DNA from: Thermoanaerobacterium sp. RBIITD | GTDB taxonomy: Bacteria > Bacillota > Thermoanaerobacteria > Thermoanaerobacterales > Thermoanaerobacteraceae | Direction of reading: 5' to 3' | Length of the DNA: 64,000 bases | Assembly (NCBI RefSeq): GCF_900205865.1 | Contig: NZ_LT906662.1 | Coordinates: forward strand, 3,175,411-3,239,410 | Shown: in pieces, positions 44,062 to 52,930 of the stretch | How the letters are laid out: every line of letters starts with the position of its first letter | Position numbering within the stretch: position 1 is the stretch's first letter | Program-made: the position numbers and the translations under genes | The notes under the pieces: generated by a model | The model's database searches: none | What the model was told of the DNA's origin: nothing | What the model saw: the letters and a program-made list of their open reading frames with translations, nothing else

Positions 44062-44436
44062 ATGAATGCTTTGGGACGTCATATTTTGGCAGAAATTTAT
44101 GGTTGCGATGAAAATGTTCTTGATGATTGTGAATTAATAGAAGACATAATGGTAAAAGCAGCTATAGAAGCAGGTGCCGAGGTTCGTGAAGTTGCTTTCC
44201 ATAAATTCAGCCCCCAGGGCGTTAGTGGTGTTGTAGTTATTTCCGAATCACATATAACTATTCATACTTGGCCGGAATTGGGCTATGCAGCCGTAGATGT
44301 TTTTACCTGTGGGAATAATGTTAATCCATGGAATGCATGTAATTATCTGACGAAGATGTTAAAAGCTAAGAACATGACTGCTACAGAAGTAAAAAGAGGG
44401 GTATTTGAGCAGCCTGTAAAAGTAGTTAATATGTAA
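44062..44436 (+). CDS. speD: S-adenosylmethionine decarboxylase proenzyme
   Basis: Makes the aminopropyl donor for SpeE. 124 residues of the short bacterial type. It cuts itself before a Ser that becomes pyruvoyl, in ISESHITIHTWPE (about 58-70); the proton-donor His and Cys are in this motif and in DVFTCGNN. Stands alone, with a sigma-A promoter before it and a terminator after it. Confidence 0.95.
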   Translation: MNALGRHILAEIYGCDENVLDDCELIEDIMVKAAIEAGAEVREVAFHKFSPQGVSGVVVISESHITIHTWPELGYAAVDVFTCGNNVNPWNACNYLTKMLKAKNMTATEVKRGVFEQPVKVVNM

Positions 44437-44500
44437 ATATTAAATGTATTTATGTATATTTAATATTTGTTAGGTCAATAATATTAATGAACCTCACAAA
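44435..44500 (+). other. Two inverted repeats in the speD-cheR gap
   Basis: AAATATTAAAT / ATTTAATATTT (44435-44468) followed by TTGTTAGGT / ACCTCACAA (44467 to about 44500, one mismatch). A strong terminator comes next. It may be a structured 3' UTR; not assigned to a known RNA family. Confidence 0.4.
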
Positions 44501-44528
44501 TACATTGAGACCCCCTTTACATCATTTA

Positions 44529-44554
44529 AGTGGCTAAGTTTAGCCACTTTTTTT
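44529..44554 (+). terminator. Rho-independent terminator between speD and cheR
   Basis: 9-bp stem AGTGGCTAA / TTAGCCACT, small loop, seven T. Confidence 0.9.
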
Positions 44555-44585
44555 AATCTTGATGTATAAATATGGAGGTGAACAA

Positions 44586-45362
44586 ATTACGAATTACGAT
44601 GAATTTATAATAAAAATTTATAAATTGACAGGAATAGATCTATCCTTATATAAGGAAAAGCAAATGAAAAGAAGGATAGATTCGTTAATAGCAAGTAACA
44701 ATTGTAAAAATTATGATGAATTTTTTTATAAATTAACTATCGATAAGAGATTATATAATGAATTTTTAAAATATATCACCATAAATGTTACAGAGTTTTT
44801 TAGAAATATAGAACAATGGAATATACTTAAATTGGAGATTTTGCCTAAACTTATTAAAAAGAACATGAGAATCTGGAGCGCTGCATGCTCAACAGGTGAG
44901 GAGCCATACAGCTTAGCAATGATATTATCTGAATTTATTGATTTAAGTCAAGTATTTATTTTAGCTACGGATATAGATGAAAGCGTTCTTGAAAAAGCAA
45001 AAAAGGGTATATATAATAAGAAGAGTGTTGAGAAAATTCCGAAAGAATATTTTTATAAGTATTTTTCTAAACACGGTGAAAATACATATATAATTTCTGA
45101 GGAATTAAGAAAAAATATTAATTTTAAAAAACATGATTTGCTAATTGATAAATACCCCGAAAACTTTGACTTAATTATCTGTAGAAATGTATTAATTTAT
45201 TTTAATGATAAAGCAAAGGATGATATTTATAAAAAGATCAATTTAAGTCTTTCAGACGAAGGTGTTTTCTTTGTTGGCAGCACTGAGCAGATAATATTCC
45301 CATATAAGTATAATTTCGAGCCAGTAAAAACTTTTTTCTATAAAAAATTGAAAAATAAATAG
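44586..45362 (+). CDS. cheR: Chemotaxis protein methyltransferase CheR, apparent ATT start
   Basis: Methylates glutamates of chemoreceptors. About 258 residues: N-terminal helical domain (IYKLTGIDLSLYKEKQMKRRI), VTEFFRN, SAM-binding IWSAACSTGEEPYSLAMIL near 105-123 and CRNVLIYFN near 210. GGAGGTG at 44574-44580 lies 5 nt before ATT 44586, giving (M)TNYDEFIIKIYKL, the usual CheR beginning. An upstream in-frame ATG at 44562 would place the ribosome site inside the coding region and follows the terminator by 7 nt. No other chemotaxis gene is near. Confidence 0.85.
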   Translation: MTNYDEFIIKIYKLTGIDLSLYKEKQMKRRIDSLIASNNCKNYDEFFYKLTIDKRLYNEFLKYITINVTEFFRNIEQWNILKLEILPKLIKKNMRIWSAACSTGEEPYSLAMILSEFIDLSQVFILATDIDESVLEKAKKGIYNKKSVEKIPKEYFYKYFSKHGENTYIISEELRKNINFKKHDLLIDKYPENFDLIICRNVLIYFNDKAKDDIYKKINLSLSDEGVFFVGSTEQIIFPYKYNFEPVKTFFYKKLKNK

Positions 45363-45413
45363 ATTCATATTGAAATTTGCTATATAATATGTTTATGTGG
45401 GAGGAGGTAAAAA

Positions 45414-46454
45414 ATGAACTATAAAAATTTTTTGAAAGTCTTAACAGAAAGTTTTGGAATATCAGGATATGAAAGCACAGTTTCAAATCTTATCAAAGAA
45501 AACTTTCAAAATATATCTGATGATATTAAAGAAGATCGCTTTGGAAATTTAATTTGTGTAAAAAAAGGAACAGGTAGCAAATATAAAGTTATGTTAGCAG
45601 CACATATGGATGAAATTGGACTTTTAGTAAAGGATATAGATAAGAATGGATTTATCAAATTCACGACTGTTGGTGGTTTCGACCAAAGAACATTACCATC
45701 TCAAGAGGTAATAGTACATTCTAAACGTGATATAATCGGAGTTATTGGTTCAAAGCCACCACATTTATTAAGTAAATCTGAATCCGATAAATCAATAAAA
45801 ATAGATGATATGTATATCGATGTAGGATTAAATCAAAAGGAAGCTAAAGATATTATAAACATAGGTGATCCTGTAACTGTACATAGAAATTTTAATGAGC
45901 TTTTAAATGATTGTGTATCATGTAAAGCCATAGATGATAGAGCTGGTATAGTTGTTATGGCTGTTTGCTTAGAAGAACTCAAAAAATTATATCACTATCA
46001 TGATGTTTATGCTGTTGCAACGACACAAGAGGAATTGGGTATGAGGGGTGCAGCTACAAGTGCATATAATGTCAAACCTGATTTGGCCATAGCTATAGAT
46101 GTGACGCATGGTAATGCACATGGATTAAATTTAGATTTAGAGCTTTCTAAGGGCCCTGCTATTGGAAAAGGTCCAAATATACACCCAATTATATTTGATG
46201 GCCTTATAGAGTCAGCAAAGGCTTATAATATGCCATATCAAGTTGAACCACTGCCAGGGAATTCTGGTACAGATGCTTGGGCAATTCAAATATCTACTTC
46301 AGGTGTTCCAACAGGTCTTGTGTCTATACCATTAAGGTATATGCATACATCTGTAGAAACAATAAGTATGAAAGACGTCCTATATTCTGGAAAACTCCTT
46401 GCATACTATATCTCAAATCTTCCTTTAGAACTGGAGGAATATTTATGCTATTAA
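45414..46454 (+). CDS. M42 family aminopeptidase, copy 1
   Basis: 346 residues of the tetrahedral (TET) aminopeptidase/deblocking family. Metal and catalytic residues: AAHMDEIGLLV (His), CKAIDDRAG (bridging Asp), TTQEELGMRGA (catalytic and metal Glu), AIDVTH (Asp) and RYMHTSVE (His). Cleaves N-terminal residues from peptides in the cytosol. GGAGGAGG ribosome site. First of three tandem paralogues. Confidence 0.92.
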   Translation: MNYKNFLKVLTESFGISGYESTVSNLIKENFQNISDDIKEDRFGNLICVKKGTGSKYKVMLAAHMDEIGLLVKDIDKNGFIKFTTVGGFDQRTLPSQEVIVHSKRDIIGVIGSKPPHLLSKSESDKSIKIDDMYIDVGLNQKEAKDIINIGDPVTVHRNFNELLNDCVSCKAIDDRAGIVVMAVCLEELKKLYHYHDVYAVATTQEELGMRGAATSAYNVKPDLAIAIDVTHGNAHGLNLDLELSKGPAIGKGPNIHPIIFDGLIESAKAYNMPYQVEPLPGNSGTDAWAIQISTSGVPTGLVSIPLRYMHTSVETISMKDVLYSGKLLAYYISNLPLELEEYLCY

Positions 46455-47464
46455 AAGAACTGACAGAGATCATGAGCACTTCTGGAAATGAAGGCGAAAT
46501 AAGAGAGAAAATAAAGAGCATTGTTAAACCATATGTTGATGATGTTTATGTAGATAAAATAGGTAATTTAATAGCATATAAAAATGGGAAAAAGAATAAT
46601 AAAATAATGTTAGCAGCACATATGGATGAAGTAGGTCTAATGGTTAAATCAATCAATGATGATGGCACACTAAAATTTTCACCGGTTGGTGGCATTGATA
46701 AAAGAGTTCTTGTTGCAAAGACAGTTAGAGTCGGAAAATATAAAATAAATGGCGTGATTGGTGCGAAGCCAATACATTTGCAAAAGAAAAATGAGCAAAA
46801 AAGACCACTTGACTACGATGATTTATATATCGATATTGGAGCTATTTCTAAAGATGATGCGCTTAAATATGTATCAATAGGTGATTATGTACATTTTGAT
46901 ACAAATTTCGATATGCTTGGAAATGGCTTCGTAAAGGCTAAAGCACTTGATGATAGAATAGGATGCGGTGTATTAATAGATATATTAAAAAATAATTATG
47001 AATACCCAATATATGCAGCATTTACGGTACAGGAGGAAGTAGGATTGCGTGGTGCAGGCGTTGCAGCATATAATATAGGACCAGATTTTGCTATAGTTGT
47101 TGAGGGAACTGTTGCTGCAGATGTTGCGGATTCTGTTCCATATCTTGTATCAACAGAGCTTGGAAGAGGGCCAGCGATATCTTTAATGGATAGGACATCT
47201 TTATATAATAAAGAATTAGTTGATAAAGTAGTTAAAATAGCAGATGAGAACGGTATCCCACACCAGTTTAGACGAATAGCATCGGGTGGTAATGATGCCG
47301 GGAAAATTCATTTAACAAAGGGTGGAATTAAAACTATTGCTATTTCGATACCATGCAGGTATATACATTCATTTAACTCGGTCGCGTACTTAGATGATTA
47401 TACAAATACAATAAAGCTTATCGATTCCATAATAAAAAATATTGAAAGGGAGGCATTGCTATGA
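46445..47464 (+). CDS. M42 family aminopeptidase, copy 2
   Basis: 339 residues, same fold as its neighbours: AAHMDEVGLMV, AKALDDRIGC, TVQEEVGLRGA, a Glu (VVEGT) where copy 1 has Asp, and RYIHSFN. ATG 46445 chosen: CTGGAGGAA precedes it and it overlaps the copy 1 stop by 10 nt, so the peptidases are translationally coupled. The Asp/Glu difference often tracks specificity in the family. Confidence 0.92.
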   Translation: MLLKELTEIMSTSGNEGEIREKIKSIVKPYVDDVYVDKIGNLIAYKNGKKNNKIMLAAHMDEVGLMVKSINDDGTLKFSPVGGIDKRVLVAKTVRVGKYKINGVIGAKPIHLQKKNEQKRPLDYDDLYIDIGAISKDDALKYVSIGDYVHFDTNFDMLGNGFVKAKALDDRIGCGVLIDILKNNYEYPIYAAFTVQEEVGLRGAGVAAYNIGPDFAIVVEGTVAADVADSVPYLVSTELGRGPAISLMDRTSLYNKELVDKVVKIADENGIPHQFRRIASGGNDAGKIHLTKGGIKTIAISIPCRYIHSFNSVAYLDDYTNTIKLIDSIIKNIEREALL

Positions 47465-48444
47465 GCATCGACTTAGATTTACTAAAAAAATTAACGCAAT
47501 CATATGGACCATCGGGTAATGAAAAAAATGTTTTGGAACATATTAAGGAAGAAGCAAAAAATTACTGCGATGAAATATATTTTGATAATATTGGAAACAT
47601 GATATGCAAAAAAAATGGTGGCGGAAAGAAAATCATGATTACTGCCCATTCAGATGAATTAGGATTATTAATAACACATATTGATGAAAATGGTTTTCTA
47701 AGATTTGTTCCAATAGGTAGTATTAAAGTAGAAAATTGTTTATATAAAAGAGTAGAATTTTATAATGGCTTCAATGGAATAGTCGGTATCGAACACTTAG
47801 ATGATAAAAAAGATATAAAATTTGACAATTTGTACATAGATATAGGTGCAGAAAGTAGGGAAGATGCTGAGAAGTTCGTTAAAGTCGGTGATAGTGCAGT
47901 ATTTAAGGGAGAGTTTTTTACAAATGGTAGTAGAATCTTTTCAAAGGCAATTGATGACAGGATCGGATGTTATGTAGCATTAGAGACTCTTAAAGATATT
48001 AAGACAGTTAATGAATTATATTTTGTTTTTACTGTGCAAGAAGAAGTCGGTGCAAGGGGAGCGACTACAGCGGCATATAATATTGAACCAGATTTATCAA
48101 TATCCGTTGATGTAACATCTACTGGTGATACGCCAAAATCTAAAAACACGGTTGTTTCACTTGGGAAAGGTGCTGCGATAAAAGTCAAGGATAGATCGAT
48201 TATTGTCAATCCTAAAATAAAAGAATTTATGGTAGATATAGCTAAAAAATATAGCATACCTTATCAAATGGAGATACTTGAATTAGGCGGTACAGATGCA
48301 GGATCTATACACATGACAAAAGGCGGTATTCCATCTGGCGTAATATCCATTCCAACAAGATACGTTCATAGTATTTCTGAAGAAATTGACATAAACGATG
48401 TTAACGCATCTATTGAACTTTTAAAGAGAGTAATCGAAAATTAA
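47461..48444 (+). CDS. M42 family aminopeptidase, copy 3
   Basis: 327 residues. ITAHSDELGLLI (Met of AHMD replaced by Ser), SKAIDDRIGC, TVQEEVGARGA, SVDVTSTGD and RYVHSISEE. Slightly shorter between the first and second blocks than copies 1 and 2. Starts at the copy 2 stop (ATGA). Followed by a weak terminator. Confidence 0.92.
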   Translation: MSIDLDLLKKLTQSYGPSGNEKNVLEHIKEEAKNYCDEIYFDNIGNMICKKNGGGKKIMITAHSDELGLLITHIDENGFLRFVPIGSIKVENCLYKRVEFYNGFNGIVGIEHLDDKKDIKFDNLYIDIGAESREDAEKFVKVGDSAVFKGEFFTNGSRIFSKAIDDRIGCYVALETLKDIKTVNELYFVFTVQEEVGARGATTAAYNIEPDLSISVDVTSTGDTPKSKNTVVSLGKGAAIKVKDRSIIVNPKIKEFMVDIAKKYSIPYQMEILELGGTDAGSIHMTKGGIPSGVISIPTRYVHSISEEIDINDVNASIELLKRVIEN

Positions 48445-48445
48445 A

Positions 48446-48464
48446 TGGCCTTAGGCCTTTTTTT
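48446..48464 (+). terminator. Weak terminator after the M42 cluster
   Basis: Short GGCC / GGCC stem with seven T. Confidence 0.5.
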
Positions 48465-48465
48465 G

Positions 48466-48494
48466 TTGCTGCAAAATGATATATAATATATAAT
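48466..48494 (+). promoter_or_regulatory. sigma-A promoter of miaB-ricA
   Basis: TTGCTG, 17 nt, TATAAT, 34 nt before miaB. The following genes to miaA have only short gaps. Confidence 0.6.
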
Positions 48495-48528
48495 TGTATA
48501 GAGATTTTATTTTGGAGGTATGCATTTA

Positions 48529-49938
48529 ATGGGCACAAGAAAAGAAGTTTTAGTATCTAAAGAAGATATTAAAAAACAAAAAGAAATTATTTGCCGCATA
48601 GCGGATTTAAATAAAGATAGATGTCCTAAATTTTATATAGAAACATACGGCTGTCAGATGAATGTCCATGATTCCGAAAAATTAGCAGGAATGCTTTCTG
48701 ATATGGGATATATTAATACAGATAATATTGAAGATGCTGACGTAATACTCTTTAATACATGCTGTGTAAGGGAGCACGCCGAAATAAGAGTATTTGGAAG
48801 GGTATCACAGTTAAAAGAACTAAAGCTAAGGAGGCCTAATATAACACTTGGAATATGTGGATGTATGATGCAAGAGAAAGAAATTGTTGAAAAGATAAAA
48901 AAGAATTATCCATATGTAGATATTGTATTTGGTACACATAACTTATTTAAGTTTCCAGAGCTTTTATTAGAATCATTAAATTCCGATACAACTATTATTG
49001 ATATATGGGATGACAATAAAAATATTGTTGAAGATATACCGATACAAAGAGCTGAAGGGCTAAAAGCATGGGTAAACATAATATATGGATGTAACAATTT
49101 CTGCACCTATTGCATTGTACCTTATGTTAGGGGAAGGGAAAAAAGCAGAAAACCAGAAGATATTTTAGATGAAGTTAAATCCTTAGCAAAAGAAGGTTTT
49201 AAAGAAATAACATTGCTAGGACAAAATGTAAATTCCTATGGCAATGATTTATCAGAGAAAGTGGATTTTGCTGACCTTTTATATATGTTAAATGATGTTG
49301 ATGGCATTAAAAGAATTAGATTTATGACATCACATCCAAAGGATATATCTGATAAACTTATTTATGCGATGAAAGACCTCGATAAGGTATGTGAGCACTT
49401 GCATTTACCAGTACAATCAGGAAGCAACCGAATTCTTAAAAAAATGAACAGGAAATATACAAAAGAAAGATACCTTGAAATAGTTGATAAATTGAGAGAA
49501 AATGTACCTGAATGTGCTATAACTACAGATATAATAGTTGGATTCCCTGGTGAAACAGAGGAAGATTTCGAGGAAACATTGGATCTAGTAAAAAGAGTAA
49601 GGTATGATGCAGCATATACCTTTATATATTCTAAAAGAACTGGTACACCTGCTGCGAAAATGGAAAATCAAGTAGAAGAAAATGTAAAACATGAAAGACT
49701 TGAAAGATTAATTAATTTGCAAAACAGTATAAGCTTAGAAAGAAATTCTGAAATGAATGGGAAAATAGTCGAAGTTCTTGTTGAAGGTAAAAGTAAAAGA
49801 GACAGTGATAAATTAACTGGAAGAACAAGGACTAATAAAATTGTTCATTTTAAAGCTAAGCCAGAATTAATTGGTAAATTTGCAGATGTAAAAATTACCG
49901 ATACAAAGGCATGGACAATGCAAGGTGAATTGCTATGA
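48529..49938 (+). CDS. miaB: tRNA-2-methylthio-N6-isopentenyladenosine methylthiotransferase
   Basis: Radical-SAM enzyme adding a methylthio group to i6A37 of tRNA. 469 residues: N-terminal UPF0004 domain with Cys in [23 protein letters not shown] and GICGCMMQE; radical-SAM motif [14 protein letters not shown] near 186; C-terminal TRAM domain with [14 protein letters not shown] 48529 is preferred because GGAGGT directly abuts ATG 48520. Its substrate is made by MiaA, encoded 5 kb later. RicA overlaps its stop. Confidence 0.95.
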   Translation: MGTRKEVLVSKEDIKKQKEIICRIADLNKDRCPKFYIETYGCQMNVHDSEKLAGMLSDMGYINTDNIEDADVILFNTCCVREHAEIRVFGRVSQLKELKLRRPNITLGICGCMMQEKEIVEKIKKNYPYVDIVFGTHNLFKFPELLLESLNSDTTIIDIWDDNKNIVEDIPIQRAEGLKAWVNIIYGCNNFCTYCIVPYVRGREKSRKPEDILDEVKSLAKEGFKEITLLGQNVNSYGNDLSEKVDFADLLYMLNDVDGIKRIRFMTSHPKDISDKLIYAMKDLDKVCEHLHLPVQSGSNRILKKMNRKYTKERYLEIVDKLRENVPECAITTDIIVGFPGETEEDFEETLDLVKRVRYDAAYTFIYSKRTGTPAAKMENQVEENVKHERLERLINLQNSISLERNSEMNGKIVEVLVEGKSKRDSDKLTGRTRTNKIVHFKAKPELIGKFADVKITDTKAWTMQGELL

Positions 49939-50294
49939 ATTCTAAAACAAATATTATCATTGATAAAACAAAGGAACTTGGTGAACTGTTGGCAAATTCA
50001 GATATTTTATTGAATCTAAGGGAATCAGAGGCTATTTTTTTAAATGATAGTAAGGTCCAATCAATAATTTCTGAGATGAATAAATTAAAAGTCAGTAATA
50101 ATGATAAAATTAAAAAGTTAAATGAAGAATTATTACAACTGGATAGTTATATGAAATTAATAAATGCGCAAGAAGCTGCTAAAAAATTAATAGATGAAAT
50201 ACATGGGATTTTAAATTATTACATTAATGGTGTTACTGAAAATTGCAATAGCAAGTCCTGTTCAGGATGTAAAAGACATTGTAATAAACGTTAA
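49935..50294 (+). CDS. YlbF/YmcA family protein with C-terminal Cys cluster (RicA-like)
   Basis: 119 residues, mostly helical ([22 protein letters not shown] in two helices), and a C-terminal cysteine cluster [13 protein letters not shown]. In B. subtilis ymcA (ricA) is also the gene after miaB; RicA, YlbF (RicF) and YaaT (RicT) form a complex that carries 4Fe-4S clusters and aids RNase Y processing and Spo0A activation. The start overlaps the miaB stop (ATGA). Synteny favours RicA. Confidence 0.82.
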   Translation: MNSKTNIIIDKTKELGELLANSDILLNLRESEAIFLNDSKVQSIISEMNKLKVSNNDKIKKLNEELLQLDSYMKLINAQEAAKKLIDEIHGILNYYINGVTENCNSKSCSGCKRHCNKR

Positions 50295-50347
50295 GTGCTT
50301 ACAGGCATTTAACATTTTAGTTGCATACAATTGGAGGTAAATAACTA

Positions 50348-52924
50348 ATGGCATATACCCCTATGATGGAACAATATTTAAAAATAAAAGAAAGATATAA
50401 AGATTCTATCTTATTCTTTAGGATAGGCGATTTTTATGAGATGTTTTTTGATGATGCAACAATTGCAGCAAAAGAATTGGAAATAGTTTTAACCGGAAAA
50501 GATTGTGGACAGAATGAAAGGGCTCCTATGGCTGGTGTACCATTTCATGCTGCTGATTTTTATATTGATAAGCTTGTAAAAAAGGGATATAAAGTAGCTA
50601 TATGTGAACAATTAGAGGATCCCGCCCTTGCAAAAGGTTTGGTTGATAGAGACGTAATTAGAGTCTATACACCAGGTACTGTAATAAATACAAGTGCTAT
50701 AGACGAAAAGACTAATAATTATCTTTTATCGGTTTATCGAAATAAAGACAATTACGGATTATCGATTGTTGATGTTACTACAGGCGACCTATTCACAACT
50801 GAAATTTCTAACTGTCGTGACTTAAGAAAAGTATATGATGAAATAATGAGGTATAATCCTTCTGAAATAATAGCAAACCAAGATTTTTTTAATAATTCAA
50901 AACTTATAAAGATAATTATGAGTAATCACATTTATTTAAATAAATATGATGTTAATAAAACAAATGAAGAAATTGAGGAAATCATATGTCGCCAATTTAA
51001 TAAACCTTTAAACGAATTAGGTCTATTAGGCAAGAATCATGCTAATGCTTCATTAGTCTATTTATTGCTTTATCTTGAGGATTTGCAGAAGGTGCAATTG
51101 AATCAGATAAATAATCTTACATATTATGAAGATAAATCCTTTATGATGCTTGATAGTAATACTATAAAAAATCTTGAGATTCTTCAATCAAACAAAACAA
51201 ATTCTAAAACCGGTTCATTACTTGGAGTATTAGACAAAACAATAACGCCTATGGGTGGGAGGTTGATAAAAAGGTGGCTTGAAGAGCCCCTAATAAACAT
51301 TGATAAAATAAAATTAAGGCTTGATGCTGTTGAAGAATTATTTAAAGATTATGATGGAAGATTAGAGCTAAAGGATGTTTTGAGAGGTATTTATGACATT
51401 GAGAGGCTTGCAAGTAAACTTGTTTATCAAAATATAAATGCAAAAGATTTGATATCTATTAAAATATCTATTGAGAAGTTACCTGCCATTAAAAATTTGC
51501 TTAGTAAATACAGTACAATTTGTCTTAAAGAAATCTATTTAAAATTGGATATTTTAAAAGATATTTATGAGTTAATAGATAAGTCTATCAAAGATGATCC
51601 ATCAACATCTGTTAAAGAAGGCAACATAATAAAAGACGGATACGATGAAAATGTAGATAAGCTGAGAAAAGCTTCAACTGAAGGTAAAGCTTGGATTACA
51701 AATCTTGAGGCAAGTGAGAAAGAAAAAACTGGGATAAAAACTTTAAAAGTTGGATATAACAAAGTATTCGGTTACTATATAGAAGTGTCTAAATCATATA
51801 TATCAATGGTACCACAAAACTATATAAGGAAACAAACTCTGGCAAATGCGGAAAGATATGTTACACCAGAGCTAAAAGAAATAGAAGAAAAAATACTTGG
51901 TGCTGAGACAAAACTTATTGACCTTGAATATGAGATATTTAATAAGATCAGAGAAAAAATTAAGAATGAGATTGAGAGAATACAAAAAACTGCTAAAAAT
52001 ATAGCAATTCTCGATGTGCTTATTTCTTTATCTAATGTTGCGGAAACAAATAATTATGTAAAACCTACTGTTGACAATAGCGACAGAATTGTTATAAAAG
52101 ATGGAAGACATCCGGTTATAGAAACTATAATGGATGATTCTTTTGTCTCGAATGATATTGAAATAGACGAGAAAAAGCCTATAATGATAATAACAGGCCC
52201 TAATATGGCAGGAAAATCAACTTATATGAGGCAGATAGCTCTTATAGTATTGATGGCTCAAATAGGTAGTTTTGTACCGGCATCATTTGCTAAAATAGGA
52301 ATTGTCGATAGAATATTTACGAGAGTCGGTGCCTCAGATGATTTGTTTTCTGGTCAAAGTACATTTATGGTTGAAATGAGTGAAGTTTCAAATATATTAA
52401 GTTCAGCAACAGAAAAAAGCCTCATCATACTTGATGAGGTTGGCCGTGGAACAAGTACATATGATGGTATGAGTATAGCCTGTGCAATATTAGAATATAT
52501 TCATGACAAAATCAAAGCAAAGACATTGTTTGCAACACATTATCATGAGCTTACAAAGTTAGAAGACAAATTAGATGGTGTTAGAAATTTTAATATATCA
52601 GTAGAAGAGAAAAATGATGATATAATATTCTTAAGAAAAATAATACCGGGTGCAGCTGACAGAAGTTATGGCATTCAAGTATCTAAACTTGCTGGGCTTC
52701 CTGATATTGTTATAAATAATGCAAAGAATATTCTAAACAGCCTTGAAAATGGTAATATAGAAGTTGCGGTTGAAACTGCCGCAACTCAAATTGATATATT
52801 TAGTATGGAAAAGGATTCTTTGATTGAAGAAATAATTAATATTGATATTGATAATATTACACCAATTGAGGCCTTAAATTATTTGTATAAATTAAAGAAA
52901 AAAGCTTCAACTTTAAGGACGTGA
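50348..52924 (+). CDS. mutS: DNA mismatch repair protein MutS
   Basis: Recognises mispairs. 858 residues; FFRIGDFYEMFFDDA near 22-36 holds the mismatch-intercalating Phe-x-Glu motif, then connector, lever (KASTEGKAWITNLEASEK) and clamp domains, Walker A ITGPNMAGKSTYMRQ near 615, LIILDEVGRGTSTYDG near 694, and ATHYHELTKLE. Full length. mutL follows 6 nt later. Confidence 0.97.
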   Translation: MAYTPMMEQYLKIKERYKDSILFFRIGDFYEMFFDDATIAAKELEIVLTGKDCGQNERAPMAGVPFHAADFYIDKLVKKGYKVAICEQLEDPALAKGLVDRDVIRVYTPGTVINTSAIDEKTNNYLLSVYRNKDNYGLSIVDVTTGDLFTTEISNCRDLRKVYDEIMRYNPSEIIANQDFFNNSKLIKIIMSNHIYLNKYDVNKTNEEIEEIICRQFNKPLNELGLLGKNHANASLVYLLLYLEDLQKVQLNQINNLTYYEDKSFMMLDSNTIKNLEILQSNKTNSKTGSLLGVLDKTITPMGGRLIKRWLEEPLINIDKIKLRLDAVEELFKDYDGRLELKDVLRGIYDIERLASKLVYQNINAKDLISIKISIEKLPAIKNLLSKYSTICLKEIYLKLDILKDIYELIDKSIKDDPSTSVKEGNIIKDGYDENVDKLRKASTEGKAWITNLEASEKEKTGIKTLKVGYNKVFGYYIEVSKSYISMVPQNYIRKQTLANAERYVTPELKEIEEKILGAETKLIDLEYEIFNKIREKIKNEIERIQKTAKNIAILDVLISLSNVAETNNYVKPTVDNSDRIVIKDGRHPVIETIMDDSFVSNDIEIDEKKPIMIITGPNMAGKSTYMRQIALIVLMAQIGSFVPASFAKIGIVDRIFTRVGASDDLFSGQSTFMVEMSEVSNILSSATEKSLIILDEVGRGTSTYDGMSIACAILEYIHDKIKAKTLFATHYHELTKLEDKLDGVRNFNISVEEKNDDIIFLRKIIPGAADRSYGIQVSKLAGLPDIVINNAKNILNSLENGNIEVAVETAATQIDIFSMEKDSLIEEIINIDIDNITPIEALNYLYKLKKKASTLRT

Positions 52925-52930
52925 TTATAG

